From NCBI RefSeq assembly GCF_000340215.1, contig NW_006921539.1:2428507-2492506 (forward strand): a DNA stretch of 64,000 bases. The letters are read 5' to 3'. The position numbers were made by a program, and so were the translations under genes. This document shows, piece by piece, positions 47,134-61,114 of the stretch. Source of the DNA: Pseudocercospora fijiensis CIRAD86 (lineage: Eukaryota; Ascomycota; Dothideomycetes; Mycosphaerellales; Mycosphaerellaceae). Below the pieces are notes generated by a model that ran no database searches, had not been told where the DNA came from, and worked only from the letters and a program-made list of their open reading frames with translations. The stretch's first letter is position 1. Every line of letters starts with the position of its first letter.

Positions 47134-49511
47134 CTATACTTCCTCGACATCTGCAGCGGCAACTTCTTCATAGCCGCCGCGATACCGCATAGGTCCGCCT
47201 TTGGGCACCTCATACATGCTCGCATAGTCCACTGTTTGACCATTCAACAATCCCCTGTTGCTCTCCTTCTTCCCGAAGACGGGACCATCAAGCCAGAAGT
47301 CTTGACAATTCCGAAACAAGCCTCTCGTGAACGGGTTGACTCGTTTAGAGTGTTTGTGCTTTTTGTTCTTGCTGCCCTTGTACCCTTGAAATGCTATTGT
47401 GATGAAGGCATCCAGGCCGAGCATTTGTGACCAACGTCTAAGACAGCCTTCTTTCTTCTTGTGCTTGTGAGCATGACCATGTCCACCAGGATGAGGTCCG
47501 GCGCCACTGTCTGTGAGTTGTGCTCCATCGAGCGTCATTGTGCCAGCTGCAACAGCAGACATGAGCGGATTCACTTGATCCATGTTCCGCATGCTCTCGA
47601 AAGTTGTCAGATTCTTAGCCACCTGGAAGAGATGCACAAAGAGGAGCATGAACGTCCAGGTGAGTTGAAGCGAGGCCCACGCATTAGTGATTATCGTCAA
47701 AGGATCCTTGGAAAATTCGGCGCACAACTCATCCTTGAGCAAAGTGCATTGGAAGACTGTCGGTGCAGGAAGAACTTCCAGATCTGAGCGGGTCAGCTAA
47801 TTGCCACAAGCTTCCATAAGCGATTGTGAACTCACATGCAATCGTAAGTCGTATCAAGAAACCAATGCCAAAGATCATAAACATTACATACAATATGAAA
47901 TGCTTGTGGTTATTTACAGCCACGCAGTTGTCAACCCAAGGACAATGGCTGGAAGAGGTCAGCTTGGATTGCGTTCGCAATTGTGTTAGGAACTCACTGG
48001 TCTTCCCTCGCGACACATCTGCCGCAGCGCCTGCAATGCTTGCTTCGTAAAGGTTTGCGTATCATACATGTTGTACAAAAGTGGGTCTCGTTGAACGCAT
48101 TATGCTCCACGAGTTCGTCAATCGTCTTCTTCGTCTGTCCGCGGCTCGCGCCTTTGGGTATAAAGCCAGGATCTGCCGTCATCGTCATAAAGTAGAAATA
48201 AGTACACAGGGCGTAGCAAGTCGCAAACGCTATGTTCAAAAAGAAGTTCGTCCAAAGGGTATCTATTACGACGTAAGCAAGTAAGCCTCCAGATGGAGGT
48301 TCGTTATAGGCTTACCAGGTAGGATTTTGGTCACATATTGGACTCCGACCCAGAAAAGGGTTCCAGCAAAAATACCGGCAAGGAATGGCGTCTTGTGCAT
48401 AGTCTTCATGTCACTCGGTGCCCATCGCAGCGTCTTCTGGACAGCATATTGGAGAGCGTACCCAACGACGAGCACCCCGGGTATCGATATCCAAGGACTC
48501 ATATATGCAAGCATGTGAAGCTGAATACCGCCGAGCACAAATGGCCAGAAGAAGAAGAATCGGCTGAAGAACCATCGCCTGTCTTTAACCATCGGGATCG
48601 GGAAGCTCATCGGATTTCCCGCCTCGTCGAATCCTGAGTCGATAAGCGCCTTATGCCATTGTCGTTCGCTTTGCATTTTCGATGCAGTCATTGCCGGAGT
48701 GTCGCCTTCCGTCTGTCCTTCTTGCGGCTTGCTACGCGCGAATCTATCACTGCCATGCTCGACCAGCTTCTGTATGCACATATAGCTGCCTTTCACGAGT
48801 GCCCAATGTAGCGCGGTGAACCCCATTTCGTCGGTTGCGTGTACGTCGGCACCGAAGCGTAGCAGCACGTCAATGCAGGCCGAGAAGCCCTTGTATGCTG
48901 CCCACATGAGTGATGTGTGTCCTTGAGAGTCCGTTATGTCCACTGGAATGTCGGGATGGTGCAGCAGCATGATAAGTTGGTATACATTCCCGTCCAATGT
49001 TGCAGAATGAAGGAGGTTGTAGCCTTGGTCATCTCGAATCAAAGGGTCGGCACCATTGGCAAGTAGCAGCGATATAACCTGGAGATTGAAGCGCTTACTA
49101 GCCCACAGCACCGGCGTCGCTTGAGCATCGCCGCCTTTCGCATTCACATCGGCCCCAGCTTGTATGAGGAAGTGACACAGAGCATGATGTCCGTTGATGG
49201 CTGCCCACTGCTTTCACATCAGCACATCTTCTACACGATCTCTTGGTCTGCTCTTTCCCCACATGTAAAGCTGTGATGCCCTGGTCGTCCGTCGACTTGG
49301 CACTATATCTCCCGCTGTCGAAAAGTTTCTGTATAGCCCGCAACTCTCCCAGTCTCGCCAGTTGCATCAGATCCTGCTCGATGGGCAGCTGCGGCGGGCT
49401 TGAGTCAAGATCGCTCAGCTCAACTTTGTCCAGCTCATCTTTGCCTGGCGAGTTCGGCGCGCTGCCAGAAGCTCTTCGTCCAGGCGATTCGGGAGGTTCG
49501 GTCGCGGGCAT
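47134..49511 (-). CDS. AKR1: Akr1-type palmitoyltransferase (ankyrin repeats + DHHC)
   Basis: Akr1 S-palmitoylates proteins at Golgi and endosome membranes. Five exons (49511-49263, 49207-48316, 48262-47998, 47948-47836, 47783-47134) give 722 aa. All introns are 49-55 nt and restore conserved blocks. Ankyrin repeats run from about residue 45 to 280 (GITALHWAAINGHHALCHFL, QGYNLLHSATLDGN, QGHTSLMWAAYKGF, MGFTALHWALVKGS). Membrane spans follow (FFFFWPFVLGGIQLHMLAYM; GIFAGTLFWVGVQYV; NIAFATCYALCTYFYF). The cysteine-rich catalytic domain reads HFCTTCMIRKPLRSKHCRRC and then DHHCPWVDNCVAVNNHKHF; the DHHC itself is made by the third splice. A His/Lys-rich cytosolic tail (GGHGHAHKHKKKEG) and a further span (LQLTWTFMLLFVHLFQV) complete it. 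The length fits fungal Akr1. Confidence 0.95.
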
Positions 49512-50250
49512 GGCGGAGGGTGTTGAAGTGGAAGAATGCTGCTATCGCGGTATGAACATGATCTGCGATTTGTACAAGACCAGAGGGAATTGGGAACAGG
49601 GCGCTCTCGTATAGTAGTGCTGGAACTTGCGCTTGGAGGATTGGATGGCGCAGCGCAGCGCAGCGCAGTTTGCAGTTTGTGGCTGGTGGCTTGTACACGC
49701 GTTTATGCTTTGAATCTAGCAGGGATTTAAAATGCTTGTGCAACCTTTCCGGACGCTTACCTAACGTTGCTTTCCTCCTTGCCCTATTTTTTCCACCATC
49801 ACATGAGGCCAGGCCTTCAACATGGTCATTAACAACTCCTCACATGCAGTATGCTGGGATCGAGGCCTACCACACCGCGAGCATGGCAGGAAGCAGCTTG
49901 CAGAGCTGGAAAACGCGACCCAGGTGAGGGAGAGGGAGGCGATTTCACACGTCCACTGCGCAAGCTCCCGCGACTCTCACGAATCTATCACAGTCATTGG
50001 CATTGGTTGAGGTATCGCTCGCATGGTTAGGGACAGCATCTCCCAGGACGATGCAAATTGAGCAAGCGAGCACAATCTTCTAATTATAGCGGAGTATCAT
50101 CTGCCTAGCTGACTTGGAATATCGATCATATATCCACCTGTCGTCTTCCCATATGGCTTCTATCAGCGCCTACGTTCGTTCCGTCCAACAAATGCGATTC
50201 TTAGACGTAGCTCACGCATAATTTTGGAGTCAGCTACGCCAGGAACTTTC
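49512..50250. other. Intergenic, promoter side of AKR1
   Basis: About 740 bp. It contains a short GCAGC-type repeat at about 49648-49667 and otherwise nothing recognised. Confidence 0.55.
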
Positions 50251-51066
50251 CTAATGGTCCGGCTTTCCCGCATTGCAACTGGTCTGCCCGACCACGCTGT
50301 CTCTACGGCGTAGACTCTGGTCAAGAGGCTGTGTCAAATTGTCCTGGAGGCCTGGAGCACTCTTCTGCAATCCGCTGGACCTTTTACGAGCCTTTGTCTT
50401 CGTGAGCAGGAGCTCAATAAGATTTGCTCGAGCCAGCTGCAGTGCGTTCGCCGCACCAGAAGTCTCTTGCTGGGTGTCGAAGGGCTGGTCATGATCGAGG
50501 CGTGCATCTCTGACCGAAATAAGTCCATGCACACCCCGACTGCCTTTGGAACTGGTCAGTCTCTGCTGAGGCTCGTATCCGATGAGCATCCTCCTCGTAT
50601 CCAGGTCTGGTCTTGGCTTCACGGACAGTTCGTCGACAAAACAGTCCTCCGTCTCGGCACTGTCTACAGCTGCACCAAGTGGGCTTGATCTCGGTTCGCA
50701 TTGTCTTCGAGGTAGCTTTGTTTTCTTTGCAGCGAGTGCATCACTCCTGCAGAGCTGTTCTAAATCTCTTAGCTTCTGCTTGTGCTCTTGGACGACCAGC
50801 TTCGTGTCGAGCTTTGTATCATTGATCTTGTCAATGACATCAGCAACTAGAACGTTCTTCTCTCTTTCCTTCCGGCAGACGGCACACTCTGCAGGAATCC
50901 GGTGTGTAATGGCGCCGTCGTCTTTGCATGGTCGCATGGCACTCCCTCTTCGAATCTTGCAAAAAGCTCTGCTTCCGTTGGCTTGTTGCTTGTTGCCCAA
51001 GCAGATACTCAGGACGTGTTGATGCAAGCAACCGCACTCGTACTGGACGAATCTATGGTGGCACAT
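50251..51066 (-). CDS. Uncharacterised protein with Cys/His-rich N-terminus
   Basis: Single exon, 271 aa, ATG at 51066. The start MCHHRFVQYECGCLHQHVLS followed by C, a second cluster around residues 36-50 and a CAVC pair near 62 (AECAVCRKERE) form a Cys/His pattern that could bind zinc. A helical, charged region (VADVIDKINDTKLDTKLVVQ) follows, then a disordered, Ser/Arg-rich C-terminus. I cannot name a function. It is head-to-head with the gene at 51816, whose product begins in a similar way, so the two may be old duplicates or belong to one fungal family of short Cys/His-motif proteins. Confidence 0.65.
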   Translation of the reverse strand: MCHHRFVQYECGCLHQHVLSICLGNKQQANGSRAFCKIRRGSAMRPCKDDGAITHRIPAECAVCRKEREKNVLVADVIDKINDTKLDTKLVVQEHKQKLRDLEQLCRSDALAAKKTKLPRRQCEPRSSPLGAAVDSAETEDCFVDELSVKPRPDLDTRRMLIGYEPQQRLTSSKGSRGVHGLISVRDARLDHDQPFDTQQETSGAANALQLARANLIELLLTKTKARKRSSGLQKSAPGLQDNLTQPLDQSLRRRDSVVGQTSCNAGKPDH

Positions 51067-51815
51067 CTTCGATACAATCTTCTCTTCCCTTCGTTGCGTA
51101 CATGTGCTTGCTGAAATCAGATAGGTGTAAGATGGTTTGCTGTCGGCGATCCAGCTCAGCAGGGGGATCTGTTAAAAGCTTGTCCGTCTGAAAGAACAAC
51201 GCAAGAATTCAGTATGTTATAAGCTCGTTCTCGAGCTATGTCCTCAGCAAATCGCAGAGTTCTGATGTTTCTATTGGAAGTATTTTTGGTTGGATCGCTG
51301 GATCAGCACAAAAGTCAACAAAAGAGTCAGCTACGAAATATACAAGGGAATGAAAGTATACACTCTTCACGAGATGTTCTTGGAGATTCGCATGCGCCTA
51401 TGACCCGTCGCTCTTGAGTGAATGGGTGGAGCCGGTCACACAACTGTCGGCGGCCAGGTCTTGCACGAGCTGAATTTTGGTAAGCAAGAATAGCTTCAAG
51501 CACATGCGGCTGCTCACAAGAAAGATTTTTAGTACTGCCTGAGGCTGCGCTAGTCAGCACATGTCCTCACGCAGGTGGGTCCGGTATGATTTTAAATATT
51601 TCTTATCGCGCCGACCAGCACAAAAAGAAGTTCTCCGCACCACAAATCTACCTCAAAGCAACATAGATTGCTCGAAACTGATCGGACTGCAAGAGAACAT
51701 ATTCTGCGACAACGCTACAAAGCCACTGCAAGACCACTCTGCAGACAAACGTCGTCGCCGCCGCCGCCGCACAACCACAAAGCAAGACACAAGATACCAT
51801 TGCACGTTCGCCAAA
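51067..51815. promoter_or_regulatory. Divergent region between the two Cys/His-rich genes
   Basis: About 750 bp separate the two preferred ATGs. The plus-strand frame is open from an earlier ATG at 51561, with a poly-Arg run RRRRRRR, but the composition of that part looks non-coding. It probably holds both promoters and 5' untranslated parts. Confidence 0.45.
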
Positions 51816-52802
51816 ATGTGCAAAATACAACAAAGGATCTACAAGTGCAATCACAGCTCTGAGCACCACATCAGCAATTGCCTAAACCACACGCCATGCA
51901 ATGCGCAACAAGCTTGGAGTGGCTACGCCGAAGTCATCATCTGGATGGCCCTTAAGTGCCCCACATGCCAATTCGAAGCTCAAAAAGCCAAGTACATGAA
52001 TGAATATATGGATGCGATGTGCTCGACACGGGATCTCCGAGCCAGAAATATGGCAAGGACGAGGCGCGATGACCTGACTGAGGCGCTTGAATTGAGGTAT
52101 CCACAAATGCCACTCATAATCAGCCAGAAAAAGCGACCTGGTCTCAGGAAGCATCTGGAGTTCGGGCCCAGACGATCGCGGCTCTGTCAATCCATGACAC
52201 CTGATGATTGCGAGGTCAAGCGGCCGTTTGATATTAATATTACCGATGATGTGGAAGCCGAGGAGAGCCAGGAGGTCGGTCCGGATGGCGAATGTCATGA
52301 CGTTCCCATGTCGGACGTTGAGAATTGCATTCGAGCTGAGGTCCACGAGAAGCCAAACGTGAATGACGCGCAGCAAGGCGCAGATGACGAGGATCAGGAG
52401 AATGACCGATCAGCCGAGACTTCGACTGCAGCAGAATATCAGCCCGCTGTAGAGCTCTCACCAACCAGACCGACCATCGCGAAAGTGGTATACTGGAAGC
52501 GGAAGGACGGCGTTAAAGAGATCCGCGACTACTGGAAAGAAAAGGAGAGTCCAAAACTCCCAACGACGTGTCAGTCTGCACTGCCAAGTCTCACGGCATG
52601 TCAAGCGGCAAGGATACCGCCGAGCGGAAACGAAGAGATGTACGACTCGAGGTGGAGAGGCAGCGATGGCATGAGAGTCAACTCTCTTGGCAACGCTGAG
52701 CAGCCTCGTCACAAGCCATTACGCCCCGACAACAGCAAGAAATCCGAGAACCCGATGAGGGAGTACTGGCGGCGGAGAGATAGTGGCGAACAAATGTGGT
52801 GA
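51816..52802 (+). CDS. Uncharacterised protein with Cys/His-rich N-terminus
   Basis: From the ATG at 51816 (context CCAAAATGTG) the protein has 328 aa; the frame would allow an ATG at 51561, which adds 85 residues of low-complexity sequence. The start MCKIQQRIYKCNHSSEHHIS is followed by NCLNHTPC and, near residue 50, CPTC. The spacing C-x8-C-x-H, with further H and C, is like the divergent neighbour. The remainder is polar, with an acidic centre and two WKRKDGVKEIRDYWKEKE-like segments; a shorter REYWRRRDSGEQMW closes the protein. These look like a repeated motif (YWxRxDxxxxI/MRxYW). No known catalytic motif. Confidence 0.65.
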   Translation: MCKIQQRIYKCNHSSEHHISNCLNHTPCNAQQAWSGYAEVIIWMALKCPTCQFEAQKAKYMNEYMDAMCSTRDLRARNMARTRRDDLTEALELRYPQMPLIISQKKRPGLRKHLEFGPRRSRLCQSMTPDDCEVKRPFDINITDDVEAEESQEVGPDGECHDVPMSDVENCIRAEVHEKPNVNDAQQGADDEDQENDRSAETSTAAEYQPAVELSPTRPTIAKVVYWKRKDGVKEIRDYWKEKESPKLPTTCQSALPSLTACQAARIPPSGNEEMYDSRWRGSDGMRVNSLGNAEQPRHKPLRPDNSKKSENPMREYWRRRDSGEQMW

Positions 52803-53850
52803 ATGCTGCGAGCTGTATGCTTTTCGCCTCGATGCGGCCATTGTGCTTTACCACATCAGCTGAATTAGGCCACTAAGACGCGATCTAAGTGGTGGCAGCT
52901 GCTGTACTTTCTACGAGGCGGTGCTGAGCAGGAAGGGAATCGGAGCGGATGATGTTCTGCAATTTCAGCATTAGATGGGCCGCGATAAGCGGAAGACTGC
53001 TGTTCATGTAGAGGTTTTCATCATAGCTACGTTAATACAAGCACTATCCAACTTCAACTCTTGCGTGCGCATCTTAGTGTTGTGGTTCCGCTTCCACTAC
53101 AAGCGCCTCGGTGAGCTTGTTGTGGATGAAATCGCTGTGCCGCACTTGTTGTTCCAGTACAGAGAGGTGGCACCTTTTCAGGCCAAACGTGGGATCATCT
53201 GGCCTCCTGAATGACGCCCGCATCGAGAGATAAATCGGTAAGGCTTGTGGCTTGCAGAGTCCAGACTTGGTATCACCAACAATGGCACCACTCGAGCCAT
53301 TCTGACTGTTTTCTGGCGGCCGTGGTCCTGAGAGCCTTGCTGTGCTGTCGCTCAACTGATACTGTCATACTGCGACGCTTCCGCCGTGGTGGTCCCAAGC
53401 GGGTCAGGAGTTGTGCTTGGAGTCACTATAACTTTCCGCGATAGGACATGCTCCGAACTCCTTGGCCACCACTCTCTACCTGCTGCGTGACCACGCTGTC
53501 GTGATCTTGGACCGTACGAGCTGTCACAATCAACTCACTGCGACACCGGAAATTTGAACATCCGCCTGGTATATTGCATTGGCTGTATATATATTTATTG
53601 ACGTGCGGCTCCCGAACAAAGCTCGCTGCCGGCCCGGACCTGCGTCAAGGTTGCCCTGCACTGCACATCTTGTCCTCCTTTGAATGCTAGTCAGAACCCT
53701 GCGAATCCGAGACTGGACCTTGCATCTGTTATTGTTTAACGACGAGCGACTTCACCTTAAGCTTTTCCGTCCGCCCAACGTCACCTTATTAAGTGGCACG
53801 TCTTCTTCACGCCCGCCTCAAGACAGCCACAGCCATATCAACCACCGAAT
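52803..53850. other. Intergenic, about 1 kb
   Basis: No coding frame with motifs. The 3' half (about 53.5-53.85 kb) includes a TATATATATTTA stretch and CT-rich runs before the ATG at 53851, which fits a fungal promoter. Confidence 0.5.
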
Positions 53851-54840
53851 ATGAGCGCAGCCGCACAGATTCTGGAAAGGGACGACTTCCGGCGAAGACG
53901 GCGTCGCGTAGCTAAACAGGTCCTTACCGATCTCCGGGAAGCTCTCAAGGTCGATGAAATCAGTGACCATGCCATTGACTCGGCCATTGAGGCCCTCAAA
54001 TCAGTCCAGAGCTTCGACGACACCAAGTCCAATGGCGCCAAAAAGATGCTAACACACAAGCGATCCGTGAGTGATCCCAACATGCCACTGACCATCTGGA
54101 TGCGGCTGCGGCACTCCGCCAAACCTGTTCGTGCATACCGAGTGCAGACACCAGATGCTCTAAGCTCAGTCACACCACTAGGAGCCATAGACGCATCACT
54201 CATCCTACCCAATGTGGCACGTGGAGTCTCCGACAACAAACTCCGCCAACTGGTCATGGACCACCTCAACGGCTCCCACAACGGCAGTCCCTTCATCTCA
54301 ATCTTCACCAACGAGCAACACGCCCAACAATGGGCACTAAACTGGAGCGAAAAAAACGGCGATGAAATCTGTAACCTCACCACCCTCGACGTATCAAAAA
54401 TCACCAGACTTTTCAGCGTCAAAGAACTCGTCACACTCCTGGGCCTGAAATCCGACATTTCTACTACAAAATCTGATAACTCCTGGGAACATGAGTATTT
54501 GGTGGTGCATCAAATTCCTTCGGAAGCTATTATTAAGAAACAGAAGATGAGGAGTCATCTTGGGTATTTGGGGACTGCGCCCGAAGACTCGGGTGCTGAG
54601 ACTTGGAGTTCGAATGTGCTGAGGAGGAGTATTAGTGTAAGACATGCGAATGGATTGGCTGTGCAGCCTGCTGATGTATGTCTTTGCGAGCGACATGACG
54701 ATGGAGTGGAGCGACGACTGACAGATTTACAGATTGATGAGGGTAATGGATCTATCAGAGAAGACAGCCCGAGGGATGATGAAGCATTTATCGAGCGACT
54801 GGTTTCATCTTACCAACTTGACCGTGTAATGGAGACATGA
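53851..54840 (+). CDS. Uncharacterised fungal protein, DUF7587-like
   Basis: Single exon, 329 aa, ATG at 53851. A basic N-terminus (RDDFRRRRRRVAKQVLTDLR) and linker lead to a globular domain at about 80-235: LTIWMRLRHSAKPVRAYRVQ, SPFISIFTNEQHAQQWALNW, LTTLDVSKITRLFSVKELV and HEYLVVHQIPSEAII. The order (an R-V start, an SPF-S strand, a HA-x2-WA helix, then EYL...IP) is what I remember of fungal DUF7587 proteins, whose fold has been likened to ADP-ribosyltransferases; this is a recollection, not a search. The C-terminus is acidic. Function unknown. Confidence 0.7.
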   Translation: MSAAAQILERDDFRRRRRRVAKQVLTDLREALKVDEISDHAIDSAIEALKSVQSFDDTKSNGAKKMLTHKRSVSDPNMPLTIWMRLRHSAKPVRAYRVQTPDALSSVTPLGAIDASLILPNVARGVSDNKLRQLVMDHLNGSHNGSPFISIFTNEQHAQQWALNWSEKNGDEICNLTTLDVSKITRLFSVKELVTLLGLKSDISTTKSDNSWEHEYLVVHQIPSEAIIKKQKMRSHLGYLGTAPEDSGAETWSSNVLRRSISVRHANGLAVQPADVCLCERHDDGVERRLTDLQIDEGNGSIREDSPRDDEAFIERLVSSYQLDRVMET

Positions 54841-55374
54841 TGATGATGATAATTATGATAATGAGTTTAACGGGAATGTATGACATTACAATGGACCTGC
54901 TGACACCGGCTGTTGCTGCATTGCAGTATTCATCCTTCTTTTCTAGCGCCTCGCGTCTTCTTCTCTCGACGGCAGTAATATGAACCTATTTCCTCGCGCA
55001 GGCATGAGCGTGTCTAGAGCGCTACTTGAGACCATCGCCTGGAACTTCTCAGCAGAGCCATCAGGGTCGTAAATTTCCAGCACGTCTCGAGAGGACCCTG
55101 CACTGATCCCAGGAAACTCTTCCATCAACTGAGCTCTTACTTTGGACAGTGGACCTGACACAGGACTGGACGCATTCCGGGCTATGGCAAACCATGTTCA
55201 TGCCTCTATGTGAGCTTTTCTTCTGCATAAGTATCTCATCTCTCGTCTCAAAGGTACATGCTTCTCGAACCGAGCCCAGCCCAGTCGTGAGCACACTGCA
55301 GTGCCACTTATTAGCACAAGACATCTTCAAAGCTTTGCTGTCTCCCTGACATCCAAATTTCCCTTCTCCTTAAT
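54841..55374. other. Intergenic with a weak minus-strand frame
   Basis: Downstream of the 3' ends of two convergent genes. A minus-strand frame (55161-54943) reads SGPLSKVRAQLMEEFPGIS... without an ATG, and joins no obvious upstream exon. It is left uncalled. Confidence 0.4.
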
Positions 55375-57933
<2,559 letters not shown>

Positions 57934-59995
57934 CTACCTCTGATCGAATGCATTGCCACGCGCGATACTTCCTCCTGCATCTCCAAGGCCTTCAACAGGA
58001 CGGTTGTACGACCATCCTGCGAACTGCTGCTGCATCGTTTGCGACAGCATAGGCCCATCTACATAGCTGTCCGTAGGTGCTTCCGACGTGAACTCCTTGT
58101 CGAAGTTGGCAGTGTCGAGCTCATCAACCACGCTGGGCTTGAAGCTGGGCTCATATTTCCGATCGAGAAGCTTGCGCCAATCTATGCTGTGGAAGAATGG
58201 ATGCGCCTGTAGCGGGTCAGTAACTATGTTAAGGTTACGTGTCTGCAGAACCTACCTTGATCTCCGCAGCGCCATTGGTGCCCAGTCTCCTCGTTGCATC
58301 GCGATCAAGAAGCTTTTGCAGTAGGTCTCGTGCAGCTGGAGGCACAATCTCAGGTCCGGGGAAATGCAGCGGTTCCGATAGAATCTTGCGGTACATCTCG
58401 TTCGTGTTCTCGTCGTAGAATGGGGGTAGTCCAGTCAACATCTCGTACAGCAGTACTCCGAGTGTCCACCAATCCACCGCCTTGGTATATCCTTGGCCGT
58501 GGAGCAATTCTGGTGCCAAGTACTCGGGTGTTCCACAGAAAGTGTTGGTCTTGTCTTCGTCCTTCATGTCCAGCTTGCACAAGCCAAAGTCACAAAGTGC
58601 AATATGGCCCACATAGTCGACAAGAATGTTTTCGGGCTTCAGATCACGGTAAATGACGCCAAAGCCGTGTAGGCATTCTAATGCGCATAGGAGCTCGGCC
58701 GCATAGAATCGTGATCGGTTGATGTCGAAGCGCTGTTCCTTTTGCAGGTGGTGGAAGAGTTCTCCGCCGTTGACGAATGCTAGCACGAGATAGAGCTTGT
58801 CGGGCGATTGGAAGGAGAACTTCAGTGGCACGATGAAAGGATTGTTGATTTGCGCGAGGACCGATCGTTCTGCAAGCGTGTGCGCGACTTCGGATCTTGA
58901 GATGATGTGCTGCTTGCGAATGGTCTTGAGGGCGTAGATACGGTTAGTATCCTTCTTCATCACCTGCATAACCTTGCCGAAGCTGCCTTTGCCAACGACC
59001 TTGAGCAATTCAAAGTCCTCCACCTTGAGAGATCGCTGTCGGTTCTCGACAAACTTGACGCCAATTCGGATGCTACCTGTGCCAAATTGTATTTCGTGCC
59101 AGTTGACACCAGATACTTGACCATTGGTCGACTGCTGAGGTGGTGGCATCGTTTTGTCCTTTTTGCTGCTCTTTCCGTCTGAACTTGAGGCTGGCTGCGT
59201 TGCTCCAGATTGTGCGTCTTCGCTGAAAGTAGGGGTGATGCGAACTGTGCCAATGAAGATATCTCGAGCTCTTCCAGAATTTGCAGGTGCACTTGGGTTA
59301 CGGATGTACAAGGAGATGTTCATTTCAGTCGATCGACTGACATCAAACTTGTACTGCGTGCTCTCCCCCGCCCAGACTGGGCTCTCGGGTGTGCCTGAGA
59401 CAGAATTGACGAAGACCTGCTGTTTGTCGAAGTCCACAAGGGCATATGGCAAGTATTTGCTGCTGTATCGACCGTGTACCGAGGGCATGTTATTGATGCC
59501 ACCGCCACTGGCAGACGTCGGTCTGAAGCCTCCCTGAGCAGCACTTGACCCTGGACGTGCACTGTTGCCCATATAGCTCCCCGCAAATGATCCTGTGCTC
59601 ATACTGGCGCCATGGCCTGGTCGCTGTGCAAACATTTGTTCGGCCTCTGGCGGTAAGCTGAACCCCTTACCCTCGTGCAGCGTCAGGATCAAGATGCCAG
59701 GTTTCGCGGGTGCGGCAATGGCGGTGGCCATTTGCTCGGAGGCCTGAATGCCCTGCGGGTCGGAGCCATTGGAGGCGGTGGTCGTCTGCGAAAGCGGCGT
59801 CGAAGTTCCTGGGGTGGCTGTCGCCGAGGGCGACTTCTGCGGCTGGTCGACGATGGTGGATTGTGAGGATGAGCGGGAGAAGGTGTTGGAGAAGGGAGCG
59901 CCGAGATGGGTCTCCTTGAGTTCTGGAGCGTGTCAGTCTTACTCGGGTTTGCTTGGCCGGCGTGGCCGCCTACTTTTGGTCAATTTCCACGACAT
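57934..59995 (-). CDS. YPK1: AGC kinase of the YPK/Gad8 family with N-terminal C2-like domain
   Basis: Ypk/Gad8 kinases act below TORC2 and Pdk1 in plasma-membrane lipid and stress control. Exons 59995-59974, 59922-58256 and 58206-57934 give 653 aa. The short first exon spliced to the second gives MSWKLTKKLKETHLGAPFS, the usual start of fungal Ypk proteins. A C2-like region follows (GILILTLHEGKGFSLPP; LPYALVDFDKQQVFVNSV). Kinase motifs: GKGSFGKVMQV (ATP loop), ALKTIRKQH (Lys), VIYRDLKPENILVD (catalytic loop), LCDFGLCK, and the activation loop TNTFCGTPEYLAPE with its Pdk1 site. Exon 3 holds FFHSIDWRKLLDRK, the turn region and the hydrophobic motif FAGWSYNRP. Introns are 51 and 49 nt. Confidence 0.96.
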
Positions 59996-61114
59996 GATGT
60001 CTGCTGTCGGTCTGCAAGATGTTGTCGCTCGAATTGGGCAAGATCAAGACGAGTGGCGGCAGGAAGTTGGAGTATGCCACCTCTGGCGCACGTGGAAGAC
60101 CGGCGGACCCTTCTAACCGGGTAGATGACGATCCTATGGGGAGGCGAGGCGAGGCGAGGCGAGGGCGATGTGGGCGATGTCGAGGCGCGAGGGAATTGAT
60201 GGTGTGGCGATTGGCACGAGAAATACTGGCGACGGGCACAGCCAACGTCTGGTCTGGTGTCGTATCTCTTGCGGTGCCTGGTAGTCAAGCGGCGTCGGTA
60301 GCGGCGTATCTCGACTACAGCACAGCCCACTCCGCCTCCTATGGCTGGCAAGCTTGGCAAGCTGGAAACCTGCCTTCCGAGGCCCCGTCCTAGTCAAATC
60401 AGTTGCCCACCGCAAATAATTGCAAATCAGAGCTTGCAGCCGCGATAGTTCCAGAGTGGAAAAGGAGCAGGGGAATAATGTTTAACTTAAAGTGGGAGAT
60501 TGAAAATAGAAGCCCGCGCGCGCTTCCGCTTCGAGAAAACGCCAACACGACGCTTGCGCCTCGAGGGGAACGGGCACAGGCACAGGATTCTGCCATTCTG
60601 GCACTCAGGAGGCTGGGCTGTCGACCAGACCAAGTCAAGATGAAACTCTTGGCGTGCCAGTAGGGCTGACGGATACGATAATAGTATGCAGCATGCAGCG
60701 CCTGATCTGATTAGGTGCAATGGAATGATCTATGCCTTCTCGTCTTGGTGTTTGAAGTTCTGCTGTCTACGTTCACCTGCCAGATGCCCCCTACGCCAAG
60801 GGGAGCCTGCTACAGCATTTTTCCCACGCATTTTCAGGGCACTGATTGTCCGTCAAATGATGCCAGTCTCAGCAGAACTTCGGAGTGGATAGTAGAACCA
60901 GAACTGGCCAAGGCGACCGCTCTTCGGGCCGAGCTGTAGCCTGTCGCTGTGGAGAAGCCGTCCTCCGCGTCTCCCTCGCTCGACCTCACCTTCCAGCAGC
61001 CACCAGATGCGCGCCAACATGCGACACCCCTAGGCAGCTCAGGGTTTCTGTCACAAGCTTGATGAAATCATCGAGTCTTCGCGCATGATTTTCTGAGTAT
61101 GCTCATAACGTAAC
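59996..61114. other. Divergent promoter region YPK / ADA2
   Basis: 1.1 kb between the two ATGs. It contains a GGCGA pentanucleotide repeat (about 60139-60164) and frames up to 126 codons without motifs. Both genes probably have long 5' untranslated parts here. Confidence 0.5.
60139..60164 (+). repeat. GGCGA pentanucleotide repeat
   Basis: Five tandem units (GAGGCGAGGCGAGGCGAGGC) upstream of the YPK-type gene. Confidence 0.8.

Noticed and set aside
54943..55161. Small minus-strand gene downstream of PGI1
   Set aside because: No ATG start and no upstream exon with matching phase; left as intergenic.
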